DNA of 32,212 bases. It comes from Candidatus Daviesbacteria bacterium RIFCSPHIGHO2_01_FULL_40_11. GTDB lineage: Bacteria; Patescibacteriota; Microgenomatia; Daviesbacterales; UBA10151. The translations under genes were made by a program, and so were the position numbers. Position 1 is the stretch's first letter, and every line of letters starts with the position of its first letter. Where the stretch lies: NCBI GenBank assembly GCA_001776635.1, contig MFCP01000007.1, positions 1-32,212 of the forward strand, in the 5' to 3' direction. Shown one piece after another: positions 7,806 to 14,786 of this stretch. The notes beneath the pieces are model-generated. The model was not told the DNA's origin. It did not search any database and worked only from the letters and a program-made list of their open reading frames with translations.

Positions 7806-8068
7806 GATATTTCAAACCCGTTAAAGTTTTTAAGGGAGCTTTCTGATGTTTCAACCTTTTCTACCTGGGCCATCGTGGGGCCGAGATTGCACCATTTAAC
7901 AAATTTATCCAAATTTTTCTTTTCTCCTTCTGCTTCTATATAGACTGATCCGTCCGACATGTTTTGGGCAAATCCTGTTAACCTTAATTTATCTGCTTGC
8001 TCTTTGGCAGAAGCTCTAAAAAATATGCCCTGGACTAGACCATAGACTTTTATATTTAAATGTTGCAT
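7802..8068 (-). CDS. acyP: Acylphosphatase
   Basis: Small cytoplasmic enzyme that hydrolyses carboxyl-phosphate bonds such as acetyl phosphate or 1,3-bisphosphoglycerate. The 88-residue protein is the full family length. The phosphate-binding loop is V8-Y-G-L-V-Q-G-I-F-F-R18 and the catalytic asparagine is N36 in QNMSDGSV, so both essential residues (R18, N36) are present. The C-terminus keeps the usual edge strand. It lies two bases downstream of the PspC-domain gene, so the two probably share a transcript. It converges on metK with a four-base overlap. Confidence 0.93.
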   Translation of the reverse strand: MQHLNIKVYGLVQGIFFRASAKEQADKLRLTGFAQNMSDGSVYIEAEGEKKNLDKFVKWCNLGPTMAQVEKVETSESSLKNFNGFEIS

Positions 8069-8070
8069 AG

Positions 8071-8274
8071 TTACTTTGAGGTGGTTTCAGATTTGGTGGG
8101 CATAACTACTGCCATGAGTAGGTAGGCAATAAGGCCGGGAACAAATCCGGTGAAAACAAAGATTAAAATAAAAGCTACTCTTAGAATAACCGGATCGATG
8201 TTGAAATATTCTCCCAACCCCCCAAGAACCCCCAACCAAACTTTATTTTTTTCAGATCTATATAATCTTTTCAT
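8071..8274 (-). CDS. PspC-domain membrane protein
   Basis: A 67-residue protein made almost wholly of a PspC domain. The N-terminus KRLYRSEKNKVWLGVLGGLGEYFNIDP is the domain's signature (shown by G-V-L-G-G-L-G-E-Y-F and D-P-V-I-L-R). One strongly hydrophobic segment follows (about 31-58, containing V-P-G-L-I-A-Y-L-L-M). In Proteobacteria PspC takes part in the phage-shock envelope stress response; small stand-alone PspC proteins are common elsewhere, with unknown roles. On the minus strand an extended -10 box (TG-T-TACAAT, complement of 8282-8290) lies seven bases before the ATG, so the mRNA is probably leaderless. It heads a two-gene unit with acyP. Confidence 0.88.
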   Translation of the reverse strand: MKRLYRSEKNKVWLGVLGGLGEYFNIDPVILRVAFILIFVFTGFVPGLIAYLLMAVVMPTKSETTSK

Positions 8275-8351
8275 AACTTAAATTGTAACATTCTTTATTA
8301 AGAAAATTGTAAGAAATAAATCTGCACCGTAAGTATGTTATTATTTTATTA

Positions 8352-9068
8352 ATGCAAAAAGGTTCTATGGCGATTCTGTTATTGGTAGGGGTTCTAATAA
8401 TAGCAGGGATAGTTGGTGGCGTATATTATTTGGGACTTCAAAAGAATACAAATACCCGATTGGAAACAAAAAATTCTTTAAATGATACAAATGTAGTTTT
8501 ACCGCAAGCCAAACAGGAATCCCAACAACCTAAAGTACCGTCAGGAAGTGTATTGTTTGAATCCAAAAAACTGGGGATCCGTCTCTTTCATGCAAAGAGC
8601 CTTGATGACATAACTGAAAAACAAGATCGGATAGAGATTAAGACTTTAGAAAGAGGCAATAAGATTTATGTTTATCAAGATCTAGAGGTTTTTAGGCCAG
8701 AAGACGGACAATATGTAGAAGTTTTTGAAAAAGATCGAAAAATATCTTTAAAAGAAGCAATTGAGCAACAGTTCCTGAAAGGGTATTCAGCCAATGATTG
8801 TTATGTCGAGGAAGGAACGGGTATTGGTTCTGATAATGTCTTGACTGCCACAATAAGATATACAAAGGGTTTATTGAATGAAGATCCATCATCTTCACCA
8901 AACATCTGTCCTACTGATTATGCTGAGACTATGGGGATTAGGTATTTCTTCATGTTTAAAAACTATCCTTCTAAATTTGGATTTCTAAGTATTGGCCACT
9001 ACTCGCTGCCAGCAGAGAGCGGGAAAGATATGTCAGCATGGCAAGAGACAATCGAATTTTTTGACTGA
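8352..9068 (+). CDS. Hypothetical membrane-anchored protein
   Basis: I do not recognise this 238-residue protein. It begins with a single membrane anchor (about residues 6-28, A-I-L-L-L-V-G-V-L-I-I-A-G), then a Q/K/N/P-rich linker to about 65, then a domain of roughly 170 residues rich in aromatic and charged residues. Two cysteines (in NDCYVEE and NICPTDY) could form a disulfide if the domain is outside the cell. The topology suggests an exported anchored domain. TATTAT (8339-8344) lies seven bases before the ATG, so translation is probably leaderless. The gene is divergent from pspC and converges on the EEP phosphatase gene. Confidence 0.75.
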   Translation: MQKGSMAILLLVGVLIIAGIVGGVYYLGLQKNTNTRLETKNSLNDTNVVLPQAKQESQQPKVPSGSVLFESKKLGIRLFHAKSLDDITEKQDRIEIKTLERGNKIYVYQDLEVFRPEDGQYVEVFEKDRKISLKEAIEQQFLKGYSANDCYVEEGTGIGSDNVLTATIRYTKGLLNEDPSSSPNICPTDYAETMGIRYFFMFKNYPSKFGFLSIGHYSLPAESGKDMSAWQETIEFFD

Positions 9069-9077
9069 ATGATTTTT

Positions 9078-9863
9078 TTATGAAAATTCCAATATCATGG
9101 GTAGATGGTCTGAGATATTGACAGGAGGGACCTGGAAATTAATTACCTTGATATCGGCAGATACAAAAGTGTAATCAGCGTACTTTTGAAAATCTGGCTT
9201 TCCAAAATAGGGGTTTAAATTACTCCTGGTCCGCCATATGTTATATTTCTTAATTAAATTTCTCATATCTTCTTCAAGAATCTTGATGCTTTGGGTTTGC
9301 GGCAAAAGATTAAAATCGCCGACCAAAACTTTTGCGCCCCGTTTGGAATTTAAAAAATTCTTTATTTCAGTAGAATGTTCCTGTCTTAGTTTTGTATCTA
9401 ATTTACTTCCCGGAAATGCCGTTCCATGGATATTGACTATGGTAAATGCTTTTTCTTTGGCAGTAAAACTAATGGATTGCAGAGTAACAGCAAGATTAGA
9501 AAAGTCTTGTTTTAAGAGTTTTTCTTCACGATCTCCATATAGCAAAATATCCTTAGCTTTATCTACTTTAAAATGATTCTTGATAAAGATAGTTTTACCG
9601 AAAGTTAAGTGGAAATCTACGGATTTAGGGGTGGAATCAAATCCAGCTGCCTCCATGGAATAGAAGAACTGGAAGTTGGGTAGAACCTTCATAAACTCAC
9701 CTAATAGATTAGCCCGAATATCTTTATAGTGTTTTACACTGGATTGTGTATTGTAAACTTCTTGAAAACAAAAAATATCGGTTTCTCTTGACTGTTGCTT
9801 GATAAAAACTATTAAGGGTTGGTAAACTTTCCCACCCCAAGTGTTCAAAGAAATGAGTTTCAT
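9078..9863 (-). CDS. Endonuclease/exonuclease/phosphatase (EEP) family protein
   Basis: Metal-dependent phosphodiesterase of the DNase I/exonuclease III/sphingomyelinase superfamily. From ATG at 9863 (261 residues) every catalytic position can be placed: N7 in LNTWGG, E35 in CFQEVY, H146 in VNIHGT, D183 and N185 in GDFNLLP, D230 in YADYTF, and D252-H253 in ISDHLP. No signal peptide or extra domain is visible. The substrate cannot be told from sequence; DNA, phosphoinositide-like or phospholipid headgroup substrates all occur in the family. A longer frame starts at 9899, but ATG 9863 lies seven bases behind a good promoter (complement: TTGTAT 9899-9894, 17 bases, TAGAAT 9876-9871). Confidence 0.88.
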   Translation of the reverse strand: MKLISLNTWGGKVYQPLIVFIKQQSRETDIFCFQEVYNTQSSVKHYKDIRANLLGEFMKVLPNFQFFYSMEAAGFDSTPKSVDFHLTFGKTIFIKNHFKVDKAKDILLYGDREEKLLKQDFSNLAVTLQSISFTAKEKAFTIVNIHGTAFPGSKLDTKLRQEHSTEIKNFLNSKRGAKVLVGDFNLLPQTQSIKILEEDMRNLIKKYNIWRTRSNLNPYFGKPDFQKYADYTFVSADIKVINFQVPPVNISDHLPMILEFS

Positions 9864-9899
9864 AAATAGTATTCTACGGACGTGAATGGTAAAATACAA
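9864..9899 (-). promoter_or_regulatory. Leaderless promoter of the EEP gene
   Basis: On the minus strand TTGTAT (9899-9894) is followed after exactly 17 bases by TAGAAT (9876-9871), and the ATG begins eight bases beyond the -10 end. The transcription start would therefore fall on the ATG. The -35 overlaps the -10-like TAAAAT (9890-9895) that faces the tRNA on the plus strand, so the two divergent promoters share DNA. Confidence 0.6.
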
Positions 9900-9906
9900 C
9901 AGGTTC

Positions 9907-9977
9907 CGGGGAATAGTATAGTAGCAACACGCCGCGCTGGGGGTGCGGAGTCAGGAGTGCAATCCTCCTTTCCCCGA
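9907..9977 (+). tRNA. tRNA-Pro (anticodon GGG), unusual D/T elbow
   Basis: A cloverleaf can be drawn by hand. The acceptor is CGGGGAA (9907-9913) with TTCCCCG (9970-9976), perfect, with the C1-G72 pair and A73 typical of bacterial tRNA-Pro. The anticodon stem is CCGCG/TGCGG (9932-9936, 9944-9948) around loop CTGGGGG, giving T33, anticodon GGG (9939-9941) and G37. The T stem is AGGAG/CTCCT (9953-9957, 9965-9969), perfect. T8-A14 and G15-C48 are kept. Odd points: the D stem has an A12-C23 mismatch, position 18 is A (9923) and position 55 is G (9959), while G19 and C56 remain. CCA is not encoded. A TG-G-TAAAAT box (9887-9895) is a likely promoter. It could be functional or a decaying copy. Confidence 0.78.
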
Positions 9978-10013
9978 CTAACTATAGGTTTCATTTAACC
10001 ACAAATCTTCTTA

Positions 10014-10049
10014 TTGACATTTGGGTTTGTTTTGGGTAATACTTAAATT
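10014..10049 (+). promoter_or_regulatory. Strong leaderless promoter of the zinc-ribbon nuclease gene
   Basis: A consensus TTGACA (10014-10019), a 17-base spacer and TAATAC (10037-10042) lie directly upstream, and the ATG starts eight bases after the -10 box. No Shine-Dalgarno sequence fits in the seven intervening bases. This is the clearest promoter in the window and predicts an mRNA that begins at the start codon. Confidence 0.7.
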
Positions 10050-10898
10050 ATGGCTTCGAGTTTAGTTACCTGCACATACTGTACCAAAAACTTTCTTAAG
10101 GATAATAGACACATCAATGAAAATATAAAACTAGGCAATAACTTTTATTGTTCTTCTGAATGCCAGTACTCTTTTAAGAATAAGAAAGTAGAATTAGGAT
10201 GTGAAAATCCAGCTTGTACGAATAAATTCAAACGTGCTCAAAATGAAATCTCTCTCCATAATTATTGTTCCAGATCTTGCGCAGTAGCTATAAACAACGC
10301 AAGATTTCCTAAAAGAAGAAAAATACTTTTAAGTGGTAAGTATTGCAGGCACTGTGGTATCAGTATATCAGGACGACGAAATTATTGTTCTATGATTTGT
10401 CAGCCACAGTCCCAATGTATCGTTAGCAAAGAATATATTATTAATCAGATACAAAACTTTTATGTAAAAAATAAAAGAATTCCTCTAAAGAGAGAATTTA
10501 ATCATTATAGTGCCGCTAGAAAACGTTTTGGCAATTGGAATAATGCAATAAAAACAGCTGGATTTAAGCCTAACCCGGTACTTTTTGCTGAGCATCAGAT
10601 TGCAAATGATGGTCACGTGTGTGATTCTATCGCTGAAAAGATTATTGATGACTATCTATCGGAAAAAAGTATTGTCCATGAGAGGAATATTTCTTATCCG
10701 GAAGGAGATTATTCTGTAGACTTCAGAATAGGGCTTAAATGGGTTGAGTATTTTGGATTAGCAGGCGAACACAAGAGGTATGATGAGTTAAGAAAGATTA
10801 AACTGGAGCTAGCCGAAAAGTATAAACTAAGCTTAGTAGAGATCTACCCTAAAGATCTTTATCCCTATAATAGGCTTGAAGCTATTTTTGGGTCTTGA
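10050..10898 (+). CDS. Zinc-ribbon, HNH-associated-repeat, PD-(D/E)XK-like nuclease
   Basis: A 282-residue protein built from several DNA-handling parts. Three short Cys4 zinc ribbons come first: C8/C11/C34/C38, C51/C56/C73/C77 and C99/C102/C113/C117. Residues about 127-172 match the homing-endonuclease-associated (HNH) repeat, with K-R-E-F-N-H-Y and R-F-G-N-W-N-N-A-I-K-x-A-G-F. The C-terminal part (about 188-282) resembles a restriction-endonuclease fold: E196 in SIAEKIID, D224 in YSVDFRIG and E233 in WVEYFGLAG as probable metal ligands, with K242 nearby. The layout suggests a site-recognising nuclease, but no partner methylase is present. The recA -35 box overlaps its stop codon. The fold assignment is by pattern and needs a structure-based check. 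Confidence 0.7.
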   Translation: MASSLVTCTYCTKNFLKDNRHINENIKLGNNFYCSSECQYSFKNKKVELGCENPACTNKFKRAQNEISLHNYCSRSCAVAINNARFPKRRKILLSGKYCRHCGISISGRRNYCSMICQPQSQCIVSKEYIINQIQNFYVKNKRIPLKREFNHYSAARKRFGNWNNAIKTAGFKPNPVLFAEHQIANDGHVCDSIAEKIIDDYLSEKSIVHERNISYPEGDYSVDFRIGLKWVEYFGLAGEHKRYDELRKIKLELAEKYKLSLVEIYPKDLYPYNRLEAIFGS

Positions 10899-10928
10899 CC
10901 TTTGGGAAATATTTGGTATCTTTAACCT
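10895..10928 (+). promoter_or_regulatory. Promoter of recA, no leader
   Basis: TTGACC (10895-10900), a 16-base spacer and TATCTT (10917-10922) precede recA, and the ATG follows after six bases. The -35 box overlaps the TGA stop of the nuclease gene. No SOS-box-like palindrome (LexA site) is visible in this short interval, so SOS control of recA is not supported by the sequence. Confidence 0.6.
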
Positions 10929-11987
10929 ATGACACAAAACGGTGATGCAAGAAAGCTGGCGATTGATGCCGCCATGGCACAAATTCAAAAACAATATGGT
11001 ACCGGTTCTATCATGCGTTTGGGTGAGCGGGTTGAGAAATTCGCAACAGATGTTATCCCGACAGGTTCCCTTGCTCTTGACCTAGCGCTGGGTGTTGGCG
11101 GTCTTCCTAAAGGCCGGATTATAGAAGTCTATGGCCCTGAAGCTGGCGGTAAAACGACAGTTACACTACATGTAATTGCTGAGGCTCAGAAGAAAGGTGG
11201 GGTGGCAGCGTTTATTGACGCGGAACATGCCCTGGATCCTCAAAGAGCAGAAAAGATCGGAGTTAATTTAGATGATTTGTTAATTTCCCAACCAGATACA
11301 GGGGAGCAAGCGTTAGAGATTGCCGAGGCGCTGATCCGCTCCGGAGGGGTGGATGTTTTGGTGATAGATTCTGTGGCAGCCTTGGTGCCAAGGTCAGAGT
11401 TGGAAGGGGAGATGGGAGATTCTTCAATGGGTGTACAGGCCCGTTTAATGTCACAGGCTCTTCGAAAATTAACCGGCGCAGTCTCCAACACCAATACGAT
11501 TGTGATTTTTACCAACCAACTGCGGCAAAAAATCGGAGTAATGTTTGGAAATCCGGAAACAACTCCCGGCGGGTTGGCTTTAAAATTCTATTCTTCTGTT
11601 AGGTTGGATATCAGGAAGATCGAAAATATCAAAGAAGGGGATTTGGTAGTAGGTTCAAGACACAGGGTGAAAGTTGTTAAAAATAAAGTTGCTCCCCCCT
11701 TCCGGATTGCGGAATTTGATATGAACGAGAATGGAATTTCCCATGAAGGGGAGTTGTTGGATATTGGGATAGAGTTGGGGATTTTAACTAAATCCGGCGC
11801 ATTTATCCGCTGGGGAGAAAAGATGTTGGGTCAGGGCCGGCCGGCGTCTATTGCTTACCTAAAAGAGAACAAAAAAGAAGCACAAGCTTTGGAAAAAGAG
11901 ATTAGAGATGCTTGGGGAAAACAAAAAGAAGGTAAGGAAAAAATTGTCGTTGGTCCGCAAGAGGCAGGTGTTGAAGAAGCTGTTTAA
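10929..11987 (+). CDS. recA: Recombinase RecA
   Basis: ATP-dependent strand-exchange protein for recombinational repair. The 352 residues are full length. Landmarks are GSIMRLG, the Walker [10 protein letters not shown] (69-77, where many RecA proteins have GPESSGKTT), [10 protein letters not shown], the Walker B strand [17 protein letters not shown], the DNA-binding loop region [15 protein letters not shown], and [21 protein letters not shown]. The C-terminal domain with [10 protein letters not shown] is present and ends in an acidic tail. A leaderless promoter lies directly upstream. recX follows with no gap, so the two are one transcript. Confidence 0.97.
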   Translation: MTQNGDARKLAIDAAMAQIQKQYGTGSIMRLGERVEKFATDVIPTGSLALDLALGVGGLPKGRIIEVYGPEAGGKTTVTLHVIAEAQKKGGVAAFIDAEHALDPQRAEKIGVNLDDLLISQPDTGEQALEIAEALIRSGGVDVLVIDSVAALVPRSELEGEMGDSSMGVQARLMSQALRKLTGAVSNTNTIVIFTNQLRQKIGVMFGNPETTPGGLALKFYSSVRLDIRKIENIKEGDLVVGSRHRVKVVKNKVAPPFRIAEFDMNENGISHEGELLDIGIELGILTKSGAFIRWGEKMLGQGRPASIAYLKENKKEAQALEKEIRDAWGKQKEGKEKIVVGPQEAGVEEAV

Positions 11988-12671
11988 ATGCCTAAAATTA
12001 CTTCAGTAGAACCTCAGAAAAAAACCCTTCGACTCAGCGCAGGGCAAGGTCCCAAAAGATTTAATGTATTTTTAGACGGAGAGTTTGCTTTTGGTGCAGA
12101 TGAAGATTTGGTGGTGGAATATCGGCTAGTCCCTGGCAAAGTACTTGATACAGCGGATGTGGAAAAATTGTTATTTGAGGCAGAGGTGGGGAAGCTCACG
12201 GAAAGGATGTACAGGTTGTGGAATGTTAGACCTAGATCGGAGAAAGAAGTTCGGGGATACTTACGAAATTTATCTTTTAAAAGAAAAGTTAAGGGAAGTG
12301 ATGAGATTTCTGATAAGGCAATAGATCTTTTAGTCAGTAAACTTAAACAAAAGAGGCTTCTGTCTGACGAAGAATTCGCTAAGGCTTGGGTTGAGGGAAG
12401 AAGGAGATCCAAGAAGAAGGGTAAAGTTGCCCTTAAGCAGGAGCTTTTCCAAAAGGGGATTGATAAAGAAATTATTGAAGAAGTGTTGAGTCAAACAACA
12501 GATGAAATGGAACAAGAATTAGCAAAGCAGGCTTTAGAAAAAAAGATGAAGGTATGGAAAAATTTACTCCCCTTAGAATTCAAGAAAAAAGCGTTTGAAT
12601 TTTTAACGAGAAAAGGATTTGAGTATGATATAGTTAAAGAAGTCATTGAAAAAACAACCCATTTAATGTAA
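11988..12671 (+). CDS. recX: Regulatory protein RecX
   Basis: Small helical modulator that binds RecA filaments and limits their growth. The 227-residue protein starts with a roughly 60-residue beta-rich N-terminal extension (RFNVFLDGEFAFG), then tandem three-helix RecX repeats: the first contains ERMYRLWNVRPRSEKEVRGYL, the second LVSKLKQKRLLSDEEFAKAWVEGRR with the G-K-V-A-L-K-Q-E-L-F-Q-K-G-I turn, and the third the K-K-A-F-E-F-L-T-R-K-G-F-E-Y-D end. R-P-R-S-E-x-E-V-R and L-L-x-D-E-x-F-A are family hallmarks. Its ATG directly abuts the recA TAA, the usual coupling. Confidence 0.92.
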   Translation: MPKITSVEPQKKTLRLSAGQGPKRFNVFLDGEFAFGADEDLVVEYRLVPGKVLDTADVEKLLFEAEVGKLTERMYRLWNVRPRSEKEVRGYLRNLSFKRKVKGSDEISDKAIDLLVSKLKQKRLLSDEEFAKAWVEGRRRSKKKGKVALKQELFQKGIDKEIIEEVLSQTTDEMEQELAKQALEKKMKVWKNLLPLEFKKKAFEFLTRKGFEYDIVKEVIEKTTHLM

Positions 12672-12754
12672 AATGAAAAAGTTGAGTAGTGGAAACTATA
12701 GGAAGTTTGCGGATATGGTGAATAAAGTTTCTCATCCATTTGTAATCCTTTCTA

Positions 12755-12777
12755 ACCGATTTTAATCGGTAATTTTC
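12755..12777 (+). terminator. Weak hairpin after recX
   Basis: ACCGAT (12755-12760) and ATCGGT (12765-12770) form a 6-bp stem with a four-base loop, followed by AATTTTCC. The T-run is short, so this is a weak terminator or a pause site between recX and rny. The 124 bases between recX and rny otherwise hold no gene I can support. Confidence 0.35.
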
Positions 12778-12795
12778 CATACCTCAATTTTGAAT

Positions 12796-14130
12796 ATGCA
12801 GAGAACATTTGGGCCTATTAATTCGCCGGGTAGTAGTACGGCGCAATCAAATACAAACGCAACAGAGCTCGCCAAGCGAGAGGGAATCTTAGAAGAAAGA
12901 GAACGCCAGATTGCTGAGAAACAAAAACTGATTGATGAAAAACTTGAGCAACTTGAAAAAGTCCGCAAAGATTTAGTTTCCAAGCTAGAAAAGGTTTCTT
13001 CTATGTCCAAAGAAGAAGCCCAAAAAATTCTTTTAGAGAATGTAGATAAAGAACTCGCTGCTGAAATATCCAAAAGAATAAAAGAAGCAGAGGAAGAGAT
13101 TAAACTGACGGCAGATGAAAAAGCCAAAGAAGTCTTAGCCGAGGCAATGCGCCACGGTGTGACAGATTATATTTCAGAGTTCACCACTTCCAAAGTTAAA
13201 CTGCCTGATGAAGAGATGAAGGGTAGAATTATTGGTAAAGAAGGCAGGAATGTGAGGACTTTTGAGCAAGCGACTGGTGTTGATGTAGTCATGGATGATG
13301 AAATCCCGGATACCTTAATTCTTTCCTCATTTGATTCAGTTAGACGGGAGATTGCGAGAGTTGCTTTGGAGAGGTTGATGGAAGACGGCAGGATTCAACC
13401 GCAAAGGATTGAAGAAATTGTGGAAAAAACAAAAGAAGATATTAATAAACTTATGCGAGCGGCCGGAGAGAAACTTTGTCATGATGTTGGAGTTTACAAT
13501 TTACCTGTTGAACTGGTTGATATGATTGGTAGATTTAAGTACCGTTTCTCATATGGTCAAAATTTGATTGTTCATACCCAAGAAGAAACGCAAATTGGTA
13601 TTGCTCTGGCAAAAATGATCGGGGCTGATGTTAATGTAGTACGCCTGGGATGTTTACTACATGATATAGGAAAAGTAGTGACCGATGGTGACGAGGGTAC
13701 ACACGTTGAAAAAGGGGTGCAACTGGCGAAAAAATTCGGCTTGCCAGAAAAGGTGATCAATTGTATTGCCGAGCATCACGAAGATAAACCTTTTTCAGCT
13801 GATGAATCGGTCTTGGTTTATATTGCCGATGCTATATCCGGAGGAAGGCCGGGGGCAAGGCACGAAAATGTTGAGGATTATATTAAGAGGATGGATGATA
13901 TAGAGAAAATTGCCACCTCTTTTGAAGGCGTGGAAAAAGCCTTTGCCGTGCAAGCAGGACGAGAAGTGAGGGTAATTGTGACTCCAGAGAGGATTCCCGA
14001 TGACGAACTACCCAAACTTGTACATGATATAGCAGAGCGAATTTCCAAAGAAGTGATGGTTCCCGGAGCTGTTAAAATAACAGCCATTAGAGAAACCCGT
14101 TATTCAGAGTCTACGATGACAACTCCGTAA
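12796..14130 (+). CDS. rny: Ribonuclease Y lacking the N-terminal membrane anchor
   Basis: Endoribonuclease that starts bulk mRNA decay. The ATG at 12796 gives 444 residues; TTG at 12790 adds two. Usual RNase Y is about 510-520 residues with an N-terminal transmembrane helix. Here the first 22 residues are polar (S, G, T, N, Q rich) and lead into a shortened coiled coil (about 25-125). The KH domain follows (GRIIGKEGRNVRTFE, about 143-157), then the HD domain with H260 in IVHTQEE, H289-D290 in LLHDIGK, H-H in AEHHED and D345 in YIADAISGGRPGAR. The ending R-E-T-R-Y-S-E is normal. The catalytic domains are complete, so only membrane attachment seems lost. Confidence 0.93.
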   Translation: MQRTFGPINSPGSSTAQSNTNATELAKREGILEERERQIAEKQKLIDEKLEQLEKVRKDLVSKLEKVSSMSKEEAQKILLENVDKELAAEISKRIKEAEEEIKLTADEKAKEVLAEAMRHGVTDYISEFTTSKVKLPDEEMKGRIIGKEGRNVRTFEQATGVDVVMDDEIPDTLILSSFDSVRREIARVALERLMEDGRIQPQRIEEIVEKTKEDINKLMRAAGEKLCHDVGVYNLPVELVDMIGRFKYRFSYGQNLIVHTQEETQIGIALAKMIGADVNVVRLGCLLHDIGKVVTDGDEGTHVEKGVQLAKKFGLPEKVINCIAEHHEDKPFSADESVLVYIADAISGGRPGARHENVEDYIKRMDDIEKIATSFEGVEKAFAVQAGREVRVIVTPERIPDDELPKLVHDIAERISKEVMVPGAVKITAIRETRYSESTMTTP

Positions 14131-14188
14131 AGGTAAAACCCATGAGCATTTTGCTAAAATGATAGAAAAGCAAAATGCGTTTTGGGGC

Positions 14189-14226
14189 TTTACATTAGGT
14201 AAAACATTTGGTAATTTATTTGTCGT
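14189..14226 (+). promoter_or_regulatory. Promoter of the HU operon
   Basis: TTTACA (14189-14194), an exact 17-base spacer and TAATTT (14212-14217) lie upstream of the HU gene, and the ATG begins ten bases beyond the -10 box, leaving at most two or three untranslated bases. A 10-bp inverted repeat (14146-14155 with 14169-14178) lies just before the -35 box and could be the rny terminator stem or an operator. Confidence 0.6.
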
Positions 14227-14499
14227 ATGACAAAGAATGAACTGATTGAGAAAGTTGCTAAGAAAGCAAACCTGACCAAAAGAGCTGCTGCTGATGCAGT
14301 GAATAGTACATTTAATTTGATTAGAGATGGGTTGGTTCGAGGAGAAAAGGTAGTAATAACTGGTTTTGGAACTTTTCTGATAAGGTCCCGGGCCGCCAGA
14401 CGTGGCAGAAATCCTCAAACTGGAGAAACCATCCAAATCCCCAACAAGAAAACTCCCGGTTTTACCTCCGGCAAAACTTTAAAGAGATTGATAAAGTGA
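14227..14499 (+). CDS. hup: HU-family DNA-binding protein
   Basis: Nucleoid protein that bends and compacts DNA as a dimer. The 90-residue protein is full length, with M-T-K-N-E-L-I at the start, the dimerisation helices (about 3-37), and the family signature G46-F-G-T-F and the beta-arm text RAARRGRNPQTGETIQIP with the conserved proline that intercalates in DNA. The last helix L-K-R-L-I-K is present. HU rather than IHF is preferred because no partner subunit is seen. It heads an overlapping unit with DUF3175 and a nucleotidyltransferase. Confidence 0.95.
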   Translation: MTKNELIEKVAKKANLTKRAAADAVNSTFNLIRDGLVRGEKVVITGFGTFLIRSRAARRGRNPQTGETIQIPNKKTPGFTSGKTLKRLIK

Positions 14500-14786
14500 C
14501 TTCTTTTAAAAAGAAATATTGGTCAAAGTTTGTTACAGAACACAGTTTCGCTTTAGATTTAGAAGAAGGGGTTTTTACATGGGATAATCCGAAAAAGATC
14601 GCAAAGTCACTCAAGAAATCGGCAGAGCAGAGTTTGCGAAGAAAAGGAACACCATTTCAATCTGCGATGAGTATGTTGAATTTTTATATCAATCGTGCTG
14701 GCAAAAATTTAACACCTGAAAGAAAAAATATTTTGGAACAAGCCAAAGTGGAACTTAGGAAACTTTTTGATCAACTCAAAGTATGA
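14496..14786 (+). CDS. DUF3175 family protein
   Basis: A 96-residue, highly charged, mostly helical protein of unknown function. I recognise the DUF3175 pattern: W-x-x-x-V-T-x-x-S-x-A-L-D-L-E-x-G-V-F near the start, I-A-x-S-L-K-x-S-A-E-x-S-x-R-R-K in the middle, and SAMSMLNFYINRAGKNL followed by L-E-x-A-K-x-E-L-R. There is no signal peptide or membrane segment. The start is GTG at 14496, overlapping the HU stop by four bases, so it is translated from the HU transcript. Stable linkage to HU would suggest a nucleoid or DNA-related role, but that is speculation. Confidence 0.82.
   Translation: MTSFKKKYWSKFVTEHSFALDLEEGVFTWDNPKKIAKSLKKSAEQSLRRKGTPFQSAMSMLNFYINRAGKNLTPERKNILEQAKVELRKLFDQLKV

Noticed and set aside
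9238-9576. A 112-codon plus-strand frame inside the EEP gene
   Set aside because: It is antisense to a gene with all catalytic residues in place and has no family resemblance.
12673-12765. A 30-codon open frame (ATG at 12673) between recX and rny
   Set aside because: It has no ribosome site, begins two bases after the recX stop, ends inside a hairpin and has no recognisable sequence. It may be chance; nothing supports a product.
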